Shown one piece after another: positions 26,949 through 36,232 of a stretch of 64,000 nucleotides of DNA. The stretch comes from JAIBJN01 sp963839745. Its GTDB lineage: Bacteria > Actinomycetota > Thermoleophilia > Gaiellales > Gaiellaceae. Location of the stretch: contig CAWIWC010000018.1 of the NCBI GenBank assembly GCA_963839745.1, positions 1-64,000 of the forward strand. Reading direction: 5' to 3'. The position numbers and the translations under genes are program-made. The first letter of the stretch is position 1, and the number at the start of each line of letters is the position of its first letter. A model generated the notes under the pieces. That model worked only from the letters and a program-made list of their open reading frames with translations, was not told the DNA's origin and ran no database searches.

Positions 26949-27329
26949 TCAGAGCGACTCGGCAGACACGTCGTCGGGCGGGGCGTAGCGCCGGTGGAGA
27001 ATGAGGACGTTGCCGTCGGGGTCGTGGAAGAACGCCATGTGGCAGACCCCGGTGTCCACCGTCTCCCCGAGGAACTCGACACCGTCGGCTTCGAGCGTCC
27101 GGCGTGCGCTCCCGACGTCTGGCACCCGCAGCGCGATACCCGCACGATTCGGCTCGAAGGGAAGCCCTTCCGCCTCGGGTTGCCATGGGCAGAGCGTCAG
27201 GTTCCCGGACTCGAGCTCGCCGGAGCTCGGGTTCAGCCGCAGGCCAAGCATGTCGACGTAGAACGCGCGCATGCGCGCGAGATCCCGGGTCGGAAGCGAC
27301 GCGAAGTCGACTCGCTCGACCTCGATCAT
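26949..27329 (-). CDS. VOC (glyoxalase/bleomycin-resistance) family protein
   Basis: 126-residue vicinal-oxygen-chelate fold protein. Two beta-alpha-beta-beta-beta modules: VERVDFASLPTRDLARMRAFYVDMLGL and ALRVPDVGSARRTLEADGVEFLGE, ending FFHDPDGNVLILHRRY, the usual C-terminal module. Substrate unknown; VOC proteins range from glyoxalases to dioxygenases. ATG 27329 is chosen since the fold starts at residue 4. Its place inside a polysaccharide cluster, 34 bases before an O-antigen-ligase gene and 25 after a glycoside hydrolase, may be incidental. Confidence 0.85.
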   Translation of the reverse strand: MIEVERVDFASLPTRDLARMRAFYVDMLGLRLNPSSGELESGNLTLCPWQPEAEGLPFEPNRAGIALRVPDVGSARRTLEADGVEFLGETVDTGVCHMAFFHDPDGNVLILHRRYAPPDDVSAESL

Positions 27330-27354
27330 CCACGGATTATCGCGACGGTTCGCG

Positions 27355-28821
27355 TTACCGGGGAACCAAGACTCGCACGACGCGCGAGCGAACGCGGAGG
27401 CCCTCGTACCGGGCGACCGCCCGGTAGCGCACGGTGCTGCCGCGCGCGACGACGCGAACACGGAAGGCGCCCGTCAAGCTCGTCCGCACGCGGGCGACGA
27501 CGACCCAGCCGCGGGGCGTCCTCCGCTGCACGAGGACGGTGCGTTGGGCCGCGCCCGCGGCGGCGGCGACCCGCCAGGCGGCGCCCTGTGAGAGCGCGAC
27601 GCGCCCGCGGAGCGTGACCCTCGCCGAGCCCCACGCGATGCTGCGCTGCACTCCCTTGCGCAGGACCACGCGGCCGGTGGTCGGGAGCTGCAGCGCGTAT
27701 GCGCGCAGGGCCCAGTAGCTCTGCTTGAGGCTCCAGTCCGTCGTCGCGAGGCCGAAGCGCGCCTCGTACTCGTCGCGGTCGCCGTAGAACGGGCTGTTGC
27801 GGGCCGAGTACCAGAAGAGCGTCTTCACCCAGGGGAAGCGCTCGATGTAGCGGTAGGCCTCGACGAGGAAGGCAGCCTGGGTCGCGGCCGACACGCCCCC
27901 GTCCTGGGTCGTGGTCGAGTAGCCGAACTCGGTCAGCCAGACGTCCTTCTCCTCGTCGCCGAAGGCGACCATGGAGCTCCTGACCTCCTGGATGGCCGGG
28001 AAGGCGTTGCTCGAGATCCGGTTCGGATCCTCCCAGTCGTGGACGCCGTTCCAGGAGTCGGTCGGGGCGACGCCGTAGGTGTACGGCTGCACGGCGACCG
28101 CGTCGAAGTAGTCGCCGCCCCCGGCCCGGTAGACCGCCTCGAGGTAGGCGAAGTCGCTCTTCGAGAGCCCGCCCAGGAGAACGGTCGCGTCCGGGCTCGC
28201 CGCCTTCGCGGCGGTGTAGCCCGCCCGCAGCATGGGCACGTAGGCGTTCGCATCGGGGCCCGACGGCCAGAAGCGCGGGTGGTTGGGCTCGTTCCAGATC
28301 ATGTAGGTGTGGACGCCCTTCGGGGCGAAGTGGCCGACGACGAAGCGGACGAAGTCGCCGTAGTCGGACATGCGCTGCGGCCGGTAGGTGACCTCCCAGC
28401 GCGGCGCGCCGCCGCCGTCGACGTACTTGGCGGGATCCGCAGACGCCCAGTAGGGGACGCCGTCGGCGATCGGCATCAAGACCTGGAGCCCGGCCTCGTG
28501 CGCACGGTCGATTGCGTAGTCGTACTCGGCCAGGAGCCACTCGTTGACGTCGCCCTTGCGGTCCGGCTCGAGCCCGGCCCAGTTCACGTTGGCCCTGATC
28601 CAGCGGACGCCGGCGTCGCGGAGGAGCTCGATCTCGCGGTCGACGTCAGCCCGGGGCTGGCCCCACGTCACGTCCGCCACCACGCCGACCTCGGCGGCCT
28701 GCGAGGGCGAAGCGAGCACGAGGAAAGCCAGCGCGGCCGATAGAGCCACGAGCGTCGCACGTACTGGGGCGTGCACGCATGCGGGCCTGCTGACCAACCC
28801 CCCTACCTTCCCTTGGCTCAC
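27355..28821 (-). CDS. Secreted clan GH-A glycoside hydrolase
   Basis: 488 residues. A signal peptide at the N-terminus (TLVALSAALAFLVLASPSQA, cut near residue 43) is followed by a TIM-barrel hydrolase. The acid/base Glu is E178 in WNEPNH and the nucleophile E298 in WLTEFGYST, the spacing expected for GH5/GH39-like enzymes. The C-terminal 100 residues are a beta-rich Val/Arg-rich domain (TVLVQRRTPRGWVVVARVRT), probably wall or carbohydrate binding. In a polysaccharide locus such hydrolases trim or release the polymer. Start is GTG 28821 without a good ribosome site; a GTG about 17 codons later would also keep the signal peptide. Confidence 0.85.
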   Translation of the reverse strand: MSQGKVGGLVSRPACVHAPVRATLVALSAALAFLVLASPSQAAEVGVVADVTWGQPRADVDREIELLRDAGVRWIRANVNWAGLEPDRKGDVNEWLLAEYDYAIDRAHEAGLQVLMPIADGVPYWASADPAKYVDGGGAPRWEVTYRPQRMSDYGDFVRFVVGHFAPKGVHTYMIWNEPNHPRFWPSGPDANAYVPMLRAGYTAAKAASPDATVLLGGLSKSDFAYLEAVYRAGGGDYFDAVAVQPYTYGVAPTDSWNGVHDWEDPNRISSNAFPAIQEVRSSMVAFGDEEKDVWLTEFGYSTTTQDGGVSAATQAAFLVEAYRYIERFPWVKTLFWYSARNSPFYGDRDEYEARFGLATTDWSLKQSYWALRAYALQLPTTGRVVLRKGVQRSIAWGSARVTLRGRVALSQGAAWRVAAAAGAAQRTVLVQRRTPRGWVVVARVRTSLTGAFRVRVVARGSTVRYRAVARYEGLRVRSRVVRVLVPR

Positions 28822-28875
28822 GTTGAGGAAGATCGGCGGAAAGGGCGGTTACCTTGACTCCCCTTGTTCCTGTTG

Positions 28876-29829
28876 TCAAGCCCGTCGCAGTCGGGCGCCG
28901 CGAAACACGCCCTCCAGAAAGCCCTGCATCTTGGCCACATCGACGACGAGGCGGAGCGGCGGCACCCAGGCGAGGGCGGCATCGGCGCCCAGCGAGCGCC
29001 GTGCCGAGAGGACGAAGAGGGCGAGATATCCGGCCGCGCCGGCGGCGAGGAACGCGCCCGCCGTCCGCGAGCCGAGCGCGAAGAGCACGGCGAGCACCAG
29101 GCCCGCTCCGTAGATGCCGAAGGTGACGAGCTCGTTCTGGCGGTCGAGCCGCGCGAGCGCATCGCCGCGGCCGTAGTTGCGGTACTGGCGGTAGATCGCC
29201 CGGAGAGAGCCGCGCGGGCGCCAGCGCACGACGGCGTCCGGGACGACGACGAGCTCGAGACCCGCGCGGCGCAGAGCGCGCGCAAAGACCTTGTCCTCGC
29301 CCCACGGGAGCTCGGGCGGATAGCCGCCGGCCCTTTCCCAGGCTGCGCGCGTGAAGCAGAGCCCGTTGCGCCCCGCCGGGAGGAGCTCGCCGGCGATCAG
29401 GCCGGGCTGGTCGGCCGGCTTGAAGGCCCGCAGCGTGAACCAGCCCGAGGCGCGCTCGAAGGCCGTGCGCGCATCCGGCTCGCTCACGCCGACTGCAACG
29501 CGCAGGTCGTCCGCGGCCGCGGCCAGCGCTGCGACGAACCGGGGACCAACGCGGCTGCCGGCGTCGAGCGTGACGATGCGCTCGGCGCGGGCGGCCCCGA
29601 TCCCCACGTTGCGCCCCCGGCCGGGCGTGGCTCCCGGCGCCTCCACGACCCGCAGCGCGGCCAGCCGCTCCTGCTCGGCGCGCAGGAGCGCCGGCGTCCC
29701 GTCGGTCGAGCCCGCGTCGACGACGACGATCTCCCCCACCGGCGGCTCCTGGGCGGCGAGGTCGGCGAGGAGCGCCGGAAGGCTCCCCTCCTCGTCGAGC
29801 ACCGGGACGACGACGGCCAGGTCAGCCAT
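28876..29829 (-). CDS. Glycosyltransferase family 2 with C-terminal membrane helices
   Basis: 317 residues. GT-A fold: AVVVPVLDEEGSLPALLADL, IVVVDAGSTDGTPALLRAEQ, VTLDAGSRVGPRF (the DxD position is degenerate), LPWGEDKVFARALRRAG. Two or three hydrophobic helices lie near residues 235-300, so it is membrane attached. It resembles glycosyltransferases that elongate polyprenyl-linked repeats. The ATG at 29829 overlaps the end of the upstream transferase gene by eight bases, so the two are translated together. Confidence 0.9.
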   Translation of the reverse strand: MADLAVVVPVLDEEGSLPALLADLAAQEPPVGEIVVVDAGSTDGTPALLRAEQERLAALRVVEAPGATPGRGRNVGIGAARAERIVTLDAGSRVGPRFVAALAAAADDLRVAVGVSEPDARTAFERASGWFTLRAFKPADQPGLIAGELLPAGRNGLCFTRAAWERAGGYPPELPWGEDKVFARALRRAGLELVVVPDAVVRWRPRGSLRAIYRQYRNYGRGDALARLDRQNELVTFGIYGAGLVLAVLFALGSRTAGAFLAAGAAGYLALFVLSARRSLGADAALAWVPPLRLVVDVAKMQGFLEGVFRGARLRRA

Positions 29830-30934
29830 GCACGGCGGCCTCGATCGCGGCCTCCATCTCGTCGATCCTCCGCTCCCAGGAGTACGAGCGGACGCGCTCG
29901 ACGCGCAGCCGTCGCGCCTCCGCGGTGTCGTCTCCCACGTAGCGGACGGCCTCGGAGAAGGCCTCGGGGCCGCTCGCGAACGTCACCGCGTCGGCGAAGC
30001 CCTCGGCGGCGCGCATCGGCGTCGAGACAACCGGCCTGCCGGCGGCGAGGTACTCCACCAGCTTCACGGGGACGAGTGTGTCCGTGAACTCGTTCTGACG
30101 GTAGGGGACGAGGGCGACCCGGCCGCGGGCGAGGAGCCGAGGAAGCTCGTGGTGGTCGTAGCGCCCGGTGAGCACGACGTTCCGGTGGGCGGCGAGCGCC
30201 TCCTCCGCTTCGGGGCTTGCAGGCCCGGCGAGCAAGAACGTCCAGTCGGGGAGCCTTCCGGCCACGGCCGCGGCGAGCTGCTCGTCGAAACGGAATCCCA
30301 TCTCGCCCGTGAACACGGCCGTGCGCTCCTGGCCTGCGACGGACGCGACCGGCTCGAGCTCGTCGAGATCGACCGCAGCAGTGGCGAGGTGGACGTTGGG
30401 ATGGCGCACGGCCAGGGCAGCGCGGATCGGTTCCGACCACGCGAACACGACGTCCGTCCGGGCGAGCAGGCGCTCCTCCGCCTGTGCGAAGAGCTCGCGC
30501 AGGCGGTCCGTCATCCCGGGCCCGGCCGCGTGGTCGTCGACCGCCTCGTAGACGACCGCTCGCCACGGGCTCCTCACGGCCAGCGGGATGATCTCGGGCG
30601 TCGGGAAGCGGATCCAGAGGACGGCCTCGGCCGGGTCGCGGACGTGCTTGCGGAGCTGCCGGGCGAGCCAGCGGCGGTTCACCCTCCCTACCCCGGGCGC
30701 TCGGCGCGGCGGCAGGAGCTTGGGCGAGACGACCTCGAAGGGCGCCTCGCGCTCCGGCCCCTTCGCGCGCTTGAGGGCGCGCAGCGCGTGTCGCGGCCCC
30801 GGGTTGCGGATCCCGAGCTGCTCGACGTAGGAGACGCGCCACCCGCGCGCGGCGAAGCGGCTCATCTTCTCCTCGGCCTCGGTGTTGTGGAAGCCGAAGG
30901 GGAAGTCCGAGTAGAAGAGGAGGTCGCCCCTCAC
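29822..30934 (-). CDS. GT4-like glycosyltransferase
   Basis: 370 residues from a GTG at 30934 that overlaps the stop of the upstream O-antigen-ligase gene (GTGA). GT-B fold: N-terminal acceptor half (LLFYSDFPFGFHNTEAEEKMSRF), C-terminal donor half with AVFTGEMGFRFDEQLAAAVAGRLPDW, FLLAGPASPEAEEAL and the sugar-nucleotide site VPVKLVEYLAAGRPVVSTPM. Likely adds a sugar to the exopolysaccharide unit on the cytoplasmic side. The upstream open frame on this strand extends much further but is only the shadow of the neighbouring gene. Confidence 0.88.
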   Translation of the reverse strand: MRGDLLFYSDFPFGFHNTEAEEKMSRFAARGWRVSYVEQLGIRNPGPRHALRALKRAKGPEREAPFEVVSPKLLPPRRAPGVGRVNRRWLARQLRKHVRDPAEAVLWIRFPTPEIIPLAVRSPWRAVVYEAVDDHAAGPGMTDRLRELFAQAEERLLARTDVVFAWSEPIRAALAVRHPNVHLATAAVDLDELEPVASVAGQERTAVFTGEMGFRFDEQLAAAVAGRLPDWTFLLAGPASPEAEEALAAHRNVVLTGRYDHHELPRLLARGRVALVPYRQNEFTDTLVPVKLVEYLAAGRPVVSTPMRAAEGFADAVTFASGPEAFSEAVRYVGDDTAEARRLRVERVRSYSWERRIDEMEAAIEAAVHG

Positions 30935-32349
30935 TCCACCGGGGTCGCCGCGCGCTGGTCGATCCGCTGGAGCGCCGCGCCGACGCCCAGGACCGTCCAG
31001 GCGAGCATGGAGGTCTTCGGGTCCACGAAGGTCACGTCGAAGAGGTTCGAGACGAGCAGCGCGATCCCCGCGCCCAGCATGCCGAGCCCGAAGCCGCGGA
31101 TGCGCGGGTCGGCCGAGCGGCGCAGTGCGAGGATCATGCGCCCGGCGGCGAGGATGAGGAGGAAGAGGGCCGCGATGCCCACGAGCCCCTGCTCGGCCAG
31201 GGTGTTGAGGTAGAGGTTGTGCGCCGTCTCGGGCGGCGCGAGCCCGCTCCCGGGTAGGAAGCTGCGCCCCGTCTGCTCGAGGTCGACGTACGCGACGTCG
31301 AAGCTGTTCAGCCCCACGCCGAGAACCGGGTTCTGCTGGAACATCGCCAGCGCGGCGTCCCAGAAGTCGAGGCGCGTGGCGATCTCCGGCCTGTCGAGGC
31401 GACCGACGTCGGCGACGCGATCGTGCCAGGCGGCCGGCGCGAGCAGGACGACCAGCGCGGCGGCGGCGGCGATCGCCGGCCAGGCGCGCTTGCTCCGCGC
31501 GAGGACGAGCACGAGGGCGACGAGCGCGACGAGCACGCCGCGCGAATAGGTGAGGATCGCCGCCGGCAGGGCGAGCAGCGGCAGCAGCACGCAACCGGCC
31601 CTGGCGATCTTGCTCTCGAAGACGCTGTAGAGCCCGACGCTGAGCGGGACGAAGAGGACGACGAAGCCCGCGAGCTGGTTCGGGTGCGGGAAGAACGAGG
31701 AGACGCGGTATTCGACCGCGCCCGTGGAGCTGACGAACCCGACGCGGGAGAGATCCCCGGTCGTGTACTGCCAGAGCGCGTGCGCGCTCACGATCAGCCC
31801 GACGAGGAGGAGCGCGCCGAAGATCGGCTTGAGCTTCTGCCAGTCGTCCAGGAAGAGGGCGATGAGCAGGTAGATGAAGACCGAGCCCGCGAGCAGGAGG
31901 AACTTGGCCGACGCGGCGGTCTCGCTCTGGGCGAATGGGACGGCTGCGAGCGCGGCGCCCAGGAAGGCCATGGCACCGACAAACACCGGCGGGGCGACGA
32001 GCTTCTGGCCGCCGACGACCGAGCGAACCGCCTGGATGCCCACGAGCACCATCGCCCACGCCACCAGCGCCACCCGGAGCCTCGCGTTCCCGGGCTCCGC
32101 GATCGGCGCGTTCTCGGCGAACGGCGTGAGAACGATCAGGAGCGCCAGTCCGTATTCGAGGCGCCAGAGCCCGAGCGCGACTGCGAAGAGCCCGGCGGCA
32201 GCGATCGGGAGAACCGTCGGGTCGTCGAGACGGTACGAGCCGAGCGCGTAGACAGCTCCCGCGACGGCGGCGGCAGCGACGGCTCCCGCCGCGAGCGCTC
32301 CGGCGACCGACCACTGGGGAAGGGCCGGACGTGCCGCGCCTCCGAGCAT
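30931..32349 (-). CDS. O-antigen ligase/polymerase family protein (Wzy-like)
   Basis: 472 residues, at least ten membrane helices. The Wzy_C signature is ATRLDFWDAALAMFQQNPVLGVGLNSF, followed by the loop with PETAHNLYLNTLAEQGLVGIAALFLL (the conserved His-Asn). TYSRGVLVALVALVLV precedes the big periplasmic loop. In Wzx/Wzy systems such a protein joins repeat units outside the membrane. ATG 32349 lies two bases after the stop of the Wzz/BY-kinase gene, and its stop overlaps the next glycosyltransferase, so this is part of a tight operon wzx-GT-wzc-wzy-GT-GT. Confidence 0.88.
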   Translation of the reverse strand: MLGGAARPALPQWSVAGALAAGAVAAAAVAGAVYALGSYRLDDPTVLPIAAAGLFAVALGLWRLEYGLALLIVLTPFAENAPIAEPGNARLRVALVAWAMVLVGIQAVRSVVGGQKLVAPPVFVGAMAFLGAALAAVPFAQSETAASAKFLLLAGSVFIYLLIALFLDDWQKLKPIFGALLLVGLIVSAHALWQYTTGDLSRVGFVSSTGAVEYRVSSFFPHPNQLAGFVVLFVPLSVGLYSVFESKIARAGCVLLPLLALPAAILTYSRGVLVALVALVLVLARSKRAWPAIAAAAALVVLLAPAAWHDRVADVGRLDRPEIATRLDFWDAALAMFQQNPVLGVGLNSFDVAYVDLEQTGRSFLPGSGLAPPETAHNLYLNTLAEQGLVGIAALFLLILAAGRMILALRRSADPRIRGFGLGMLGAGIALLVSNLFDVTFVDPKTSMLAWTVLGVGAALQRIDQRAATPVE

Positions 32350-32351
32350 GG

Positions 32352-33720
32352 CTACGAGGGGGGCGGCGCGGTCGTCAGCGGATCGAGTGCGCTTCCATCT
32401 CCGGGCACGGCATCCCCGTAGTAGCGGTCGTAGTCCTCGGAGCCGGCGACCTCGTTGACGATCAGACCGGCGATGTTCGCGTCCGACTGGCGGAGCTGGC
32501 GGATCGCTGCGGTCACCTTCGCGCGCGACCCCCGCCGATGGTTGACGACGAACATGACCGTACCGACGGCGTGGGCGAGGATGGTGGCGTCGGCGCCGGC
32601 CGAGAGCGGCGGGCTGTCGACGATCACGAAGTCGGCCCATTCCGAGGCCTCGGCGAGCAGGTGCTGGAGCGTGTCAGGGCGCAGGAGCGTCGAGGGGTTC
32701 GGCGGCACTGCGCCCGCGGGCATGAGGAAGACGTTCGGGACCGGGGTCTCGTGGACGACCTCCTCGAAGCGCCAGCCGAGCGCGAGATAGTGCGTGAAGG
32801 CCCTTGAGCGCCGGATCGGAGAGCTCGTACATCCGCGCCAGCGCCGGCCGGCGGAGGTCGCCCTCGATGACGAGAACGCGGCGCCCCTGCTCCGCCATCA
32901 CGCGCGCGAGCGCGAGGGAGCACGTGGACTTGCCCTCGGCCGCCGCAGCGCTCGCGACGACGACGCTCGAGAGCGGCTCCTGGGGCGAGAGGAACGCGAT
33001 GTTCGTCCGCAGGACGCGGAAGGCCTCCAGGAAGCGCTGCTCGCGGCTCCTGGAGAGCCGGCGGCGCGCGATGCTCGGCACGCGCGCGAGCACCGGGACG
33101 TTCAGCTCGCGGGCGAGATCGTCCTCGCTGCCCAGCCGCGTGTCGAGCCGGTCGCGCAGGAGCGCGAGCCCGGCACCCAGGAAGAGCGCGAAGACGAACA
33201 TGACCGCCGCGTAGAGGGTCGGCCGGGGCCGGACGGGGGCGGCCGGGGGCTGCGCCTGGTCGGCGACCGAGACCTCGCCGTTCGTCTCCGTCGACAGCTC
33301 GGCGTCCGCGTACTCGACGAAGGTCTGCGCGTAGGTGTTGGCCAGGTCGGCCGCCTCCTCGGGGCTGTCGCCCTCGGCGGAGACGACGAGGAGCTGGGTG
33401 TCGGAGATCGGGCTGAAGGACATCCGCTCGAGCAGCTCGCCGGCCGTCTCGTCACCCGGCAGCTCCTCGGCGACGAGGTCGGCCACGTTCTCGCTCTGGA
33501 TCAGCTCGGCATACGTGCGCGCGAGGACCTGGGCGGACTGGATCGCCTCGAAGTCGTTGGAGGCGTTGCTCTGATTGCCGACGAAGAGGGTCGCCTCGGC
33601 CTCGTAGACCTTGGGCAGGCTGCGGCTCACGACGTAGGTCGCGAGGGTCGCGATGAGGACCGTCAGGATGACGATCCACTTCCGCTTCCAGAGGGTGATG
33701 AGGAGCTGATCCGCCGACAA
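32352..33720 (-). CDS. Wzz-type chain-length protein fused to BY-kinase (Wzc/CpsCD-like), frameshifted
   Basis: Controls polysaccharide chain length through a tyrosine autokinase. Frame one (TTG start at 33720) has a membrane helix at residues 15-33, a Wzz domain, a second helix near 170-190, then the kinase P-loop ASAAAAEGKSTCSLALA and Walker A' VLVIEGDLRRPAL. Frame two, ending at 32352, resumes FTHYLALGWRFEEVV, VPNVFLMPAGAVPPNPSTLL, Walker B FVIVDSPPLS and a Tyr cluster EDYDRYYG. Removing one C near 32799 restores AAG-GGC-TTC and one continuous 455-residue protein; the span is one base over a multiple of three. The single-chain layout matches proteobacterial Wzc more than the split CpsC/CpsD of firmicutes. 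Confidence 0.85.
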
Positions 33721-33737
33721 GTGACGCCTTGCTCAGT

Positions 33738-34589
33738 CTACTCGGGGCCTTGGAATTGACCAGCCCTGGCGTCCATCTCCCGGCCTTCCTGGACGAGACG
33801 TGCCCGCTCGCGCCGCCACGTCCACTGGAAGCGCGCGAACGCGGCGAGGTGGCGTAGGGCGATGCGGGATCCCGGCCGCGCGGCGGAGCTCCGCCGGTAA
33901 CCGTGGACCACGGTCGCCGCCGGGTGGTAGACGACCCGGCGCCCGGAGCGGCGGATGCGCAGGCACCAGTCGACATCGTCGGGGCCGAAGAAGATGCGCG
34001 GGTCGATCTCCCCCGCCGCCGCCTGGGCCTCGGCCGTGAAGAGCTGGCAGGCGCCGAGGACGTACTCGACCTCGCGGGTCAGGTCGTGGCGGTCGTCGGC
34101 CATCAGGTGCCGGCGCACGGGCGCGCTGTCCTCGAAGAGCCTGCCGAGCGGCGGCCGTCGCATGAGCGGGAGGAGGCGAGGCGGAAACCGCCGGGCCGAG
34201 AGCTGGAGCGTGCCGTCCTCGTAGACGAGCCTCGGGCCGACGAGGCCGACCTCCGGGTTCGCGTCCAGGTAGCCGACGAGCTCGGGGAGGGCGCCGGCCG
34301 TCAGGCGCGCATCGCTGTCGAGGAACATCCGCAGGCGTCCCCGAGCGCGCCGGAGCCCGGCGTTGCGGGCAGCCACGCCCACGTTCGCCGCCAGCGTCAC
34401 GACCTCCGTCTTGGGAAAGGCCTCCGCCACCGCCTCGGCCGTGCCGTCTCGCGAGGCGTTGTCGACGAGCACCACCTCCGCCTTCACCGGCGACGCGTGC
34501 TCCTGCACCGAGCCGAGGCAGGCGAGCACCTCCTCGCGCACGTCGTGGGCGACGACGATGACGGTGACGTCGGGCTGCTTCGGGCTCAC
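33738..34589 (-). CDS. Glycosyltransferase family 2 (rhamnosyltransferase-like)
   Basis: 283 residues from a GTG at 34589 overlapping the flippase stop (GTGA). GT-A motifs: VTVIVVAHDVREEVLACLGS, VVLVDNASRDGTAEAV, NVGVAARNAGLRRARG, FLDSDARLTAGAL (DxD as DSD), and DPRIFFGPDDVDWCLRIRRSG with the catalytic Asp pair. The C-terminal segment RIALRHLAAFARFQW is typical of dTDP-rhamnosyl transferases, but sugar specificity is not certain. Seventeen bases separate it from the BY-kinase start downstream. Confidence 0.9.
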   Translation of the reverse strand: MSPKQPDVTVIVVAHDVREEVLACLGSVQEHASPVKAEVVLVDNASRDGTAEAVAEAFPKTEVVTLAANVGVAARNAGLRRARGRLRMFLDSDARLTAGALPELVGYLDANPEVGLVGPRLVYEDGTLQLSARRFPPRLLPLMRRPPLGRLFEDSAPVRRHLMADDRHDLTREVEYVLGACQLFTAEAQAAAGEIDPRIFFGPDDVDWCLRIRRSGRRVVYHPAATVVHGYRRSSAARPGSRIALRHLAAFARFQWTWRRERARLVQEGREMDARAGQFQGPE

Positions 34590-36046
34590 GACGGCGCCAG
34601 CGCCGTCCGGCTGACCATGCGCCGCGCCTGGCCCAGAGCGTGCCGGGGAAGCTTGGGGTCGACGAGGAGGACCATGGCCAGGTAGGTGGCGAGCCCGACC
34701 GCGAGCGGGGCGCAGAGCTGGACCACGCCGACGGCGTCTCCGGTCGCCTCCGCGACCGCGCGGCACGCAATCCAGGCGACCGGGCAGGCGAAGGCGACGC
34801 TGGCGAGCGCCTGCCATTGGCGGCCGAGCGAGACTCCCGCACGCGTGCGCGCGAACCAGGCGAGCGCAGCGGTGGCAACAACGGACTCGCCCAGGACGAC
34901 CCACGCCACCTCCGTCACCCCACCGAAGCGCGCCGCCGCCCAGACGGTCGGGACGAGCAGGACGAGCACGGCGAGCGAGATCCTCCCGAGCAGCGCCTGG
35001 TGGCCGATCGAGTTGAGGAACCACGCGATCGTCCCCCGCACCGGCTTCACCGCCGCCCAGATGCCGAGGACGCCGAGCGGCCCGATCATCCCGGCCCACT
35101 GCTCACCGAAGACGACGAGCGTGATCGGCTCGGCAGCGCCCGAGAGGACGATTCCGAACGGGCAGGTGGCGAACGCGACGAGCTTCAGGGCGGAGAGGAA
35201 CGCCGGCCTCACGTCCTCCCCGCGGCTACGCATGCGGGCGAAGCCGGGGAAGGTCACCTTGGAGACGGACTCCGCGATCACCCAGTTCGGAAGCTCGGAG
35301 AGCCGCAACGCCATGGAGTAGTAGCCCAGGCGGGCCGCCCCGAGCACGCGGCCGACGACGACGATGTCCACGTTCTGCGCCGCAAAGCTCGTCACCACCT
35401 GGACGAGGAAGCCGTGCCCCTCTCGCACGCCGTGCGCGGCTGCGGCCCGGTCGAACGCGGGCCGCACGCGGTACGGCGCCAGCCAGAGGAGCGCGACGGC
35501 GTAAGCGACCGCGGACACGATCTGGCCGGCGACCAGGCTCCACACTCCGGCACCGAGCGCCGCCAGGAGCACCCCGATGCCCGTGTAGGTGAAGGCCTGC
35601 ACCATCTGGGCGACGAAGCGGTTGCGGAACTCGAGCTCCCGCTGCATCAGCGCCTCGTAGAACCAGTTCAGGCCTCCGCTGAAGAAGACCATCACCGAGA
35701 GCGCGAGCACGATCTCGTCCAGCTGCGGCTCGTCGAAGAAGCGCGCCGCGAGCGGCGAGAGCACGGCCATGACGACGGCGAATGCCGCCCCCATGAGCAG
35801 GAACATCGTCAGGTACGTCCCCTTCTCCCGCTCGTTCAGGTCCTGCTCGACGACGAAGACGCCGCCGAGCCCCAGGCTCGCGACGAGGCCGAGGAAGATC
35901 GAGATCGTGAGCGCGAGCGCGACGAGGCCGAAGTCCTCGGGCACGAGCAGCCGCGCGAGGACGACGGTGCCCGCGATCTGGACGAGGCGGCTCCCCGCGA
36001 GCGTGAGGAACGTCCAGGGGATCCCGCGTATGGCTTTCTCTTCCAC
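34586..36046 (-). CDS. Lipopolysaccharide flippase, Wzx/MATE-like (oligosaccharide flippase)
   Basis: 486 residues, about 12-14 membrane helices, MOP/MVF superfamily. The start FLTLAGSRLVQIAGTVVLARLLVPEDFGLVALAL is a hallmark of the polysaccharide flippase family. Exports undecaprenyl-linked repeat units. GTG 36046 has AAGGAG at five bases. It is the first gene of the tight operon continuing through the glycosyltransferases and BY-kinase. A 19-bp palindrome at 36120-36138 lies 74 bases upstream and could be its operator. Confidence 0.9.
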   Translation of the reverse strand: MEEKAIRGIPWTFLTLAGSRLVQIAGTVVLARLLVPEDFGLVALALTISIFLGLVASLGLGGVFVVEQDLNEREKGTYLTMFLLMGAAFAVVMAVLSPLAARFFDEPQLDEIVLALSVMVFFSGGLNWFYEALMQRELEFRNRFVAQMVQAFTYTGIGVLLAALGAGVWSLVAGQIVSAVAYAVALLWLAPYRVRPAFDRAAAAHGVREGHGFLVQVVTSFAAQNVDIVVVGRVLGAARLGYYSMALRLSELPNWVIAESVSKVTFPGFARMRSRGEDVRPAFLSALKLVAFATCPFGIVLSGAAEPITLVVFGEQWAGMIGPLGVLGIWAAVKPVRGTIAWFLNSIGHQALLGRISLAVLVLLVPTVWAAARFGGVTEVAWVVLGESVVATAALAWFARTRAGVSLGRQWQALASVAFACPVAWIACRAVAEATGDAVGVVQLCAPLAVGLATYLAMVLLVDPKLPRHALGQARRMVSRTALAPS

Positions 36047-36119
36047 TAGTGCTCCTTCAGGTGATGCTGCCAAGCTCCTGCGTCGCGAGCACCAAGCTGG
36101 AGTGCGCACTCGTCCGCAG

Positions 36120-36138
36120 CCAAGGCTAGAAGCCTTGG
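36120..36138. promoter_or_regulatory. 19-bp perfect inverted repeat between divergent flippase and glycosyltransferase
   Basis: CCAAGGCT-AGA-AGCCTTGG, eight-base arms with a three-base centre, in the 186-base gap between two divergent polysaccharide genes. The short centre and location suggest a dimeric repressor or activator site rather than a terminator. Confidence 0.45.
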
Positions 36139-36232
36139 TAAGGGCGAGGGTGTGCTCCAGCGCCGCGTGATCGCGGGGCAGGGGCAGGCTGGTATTGCCT
36201 GGAGGGGCACTGTTCTATCCTGACTTCAGACC

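Noticed and set aside
32352..33720. Programmed ribosomal frameshifting in the BY-kinase gene and the other broken genes
   Set aside because: No slippery heptamer with a downstream structure is apparent, breaks occur at unrelated sequences, and the same +1 occurs in lysS and tilS. Insertion errors explain them better.
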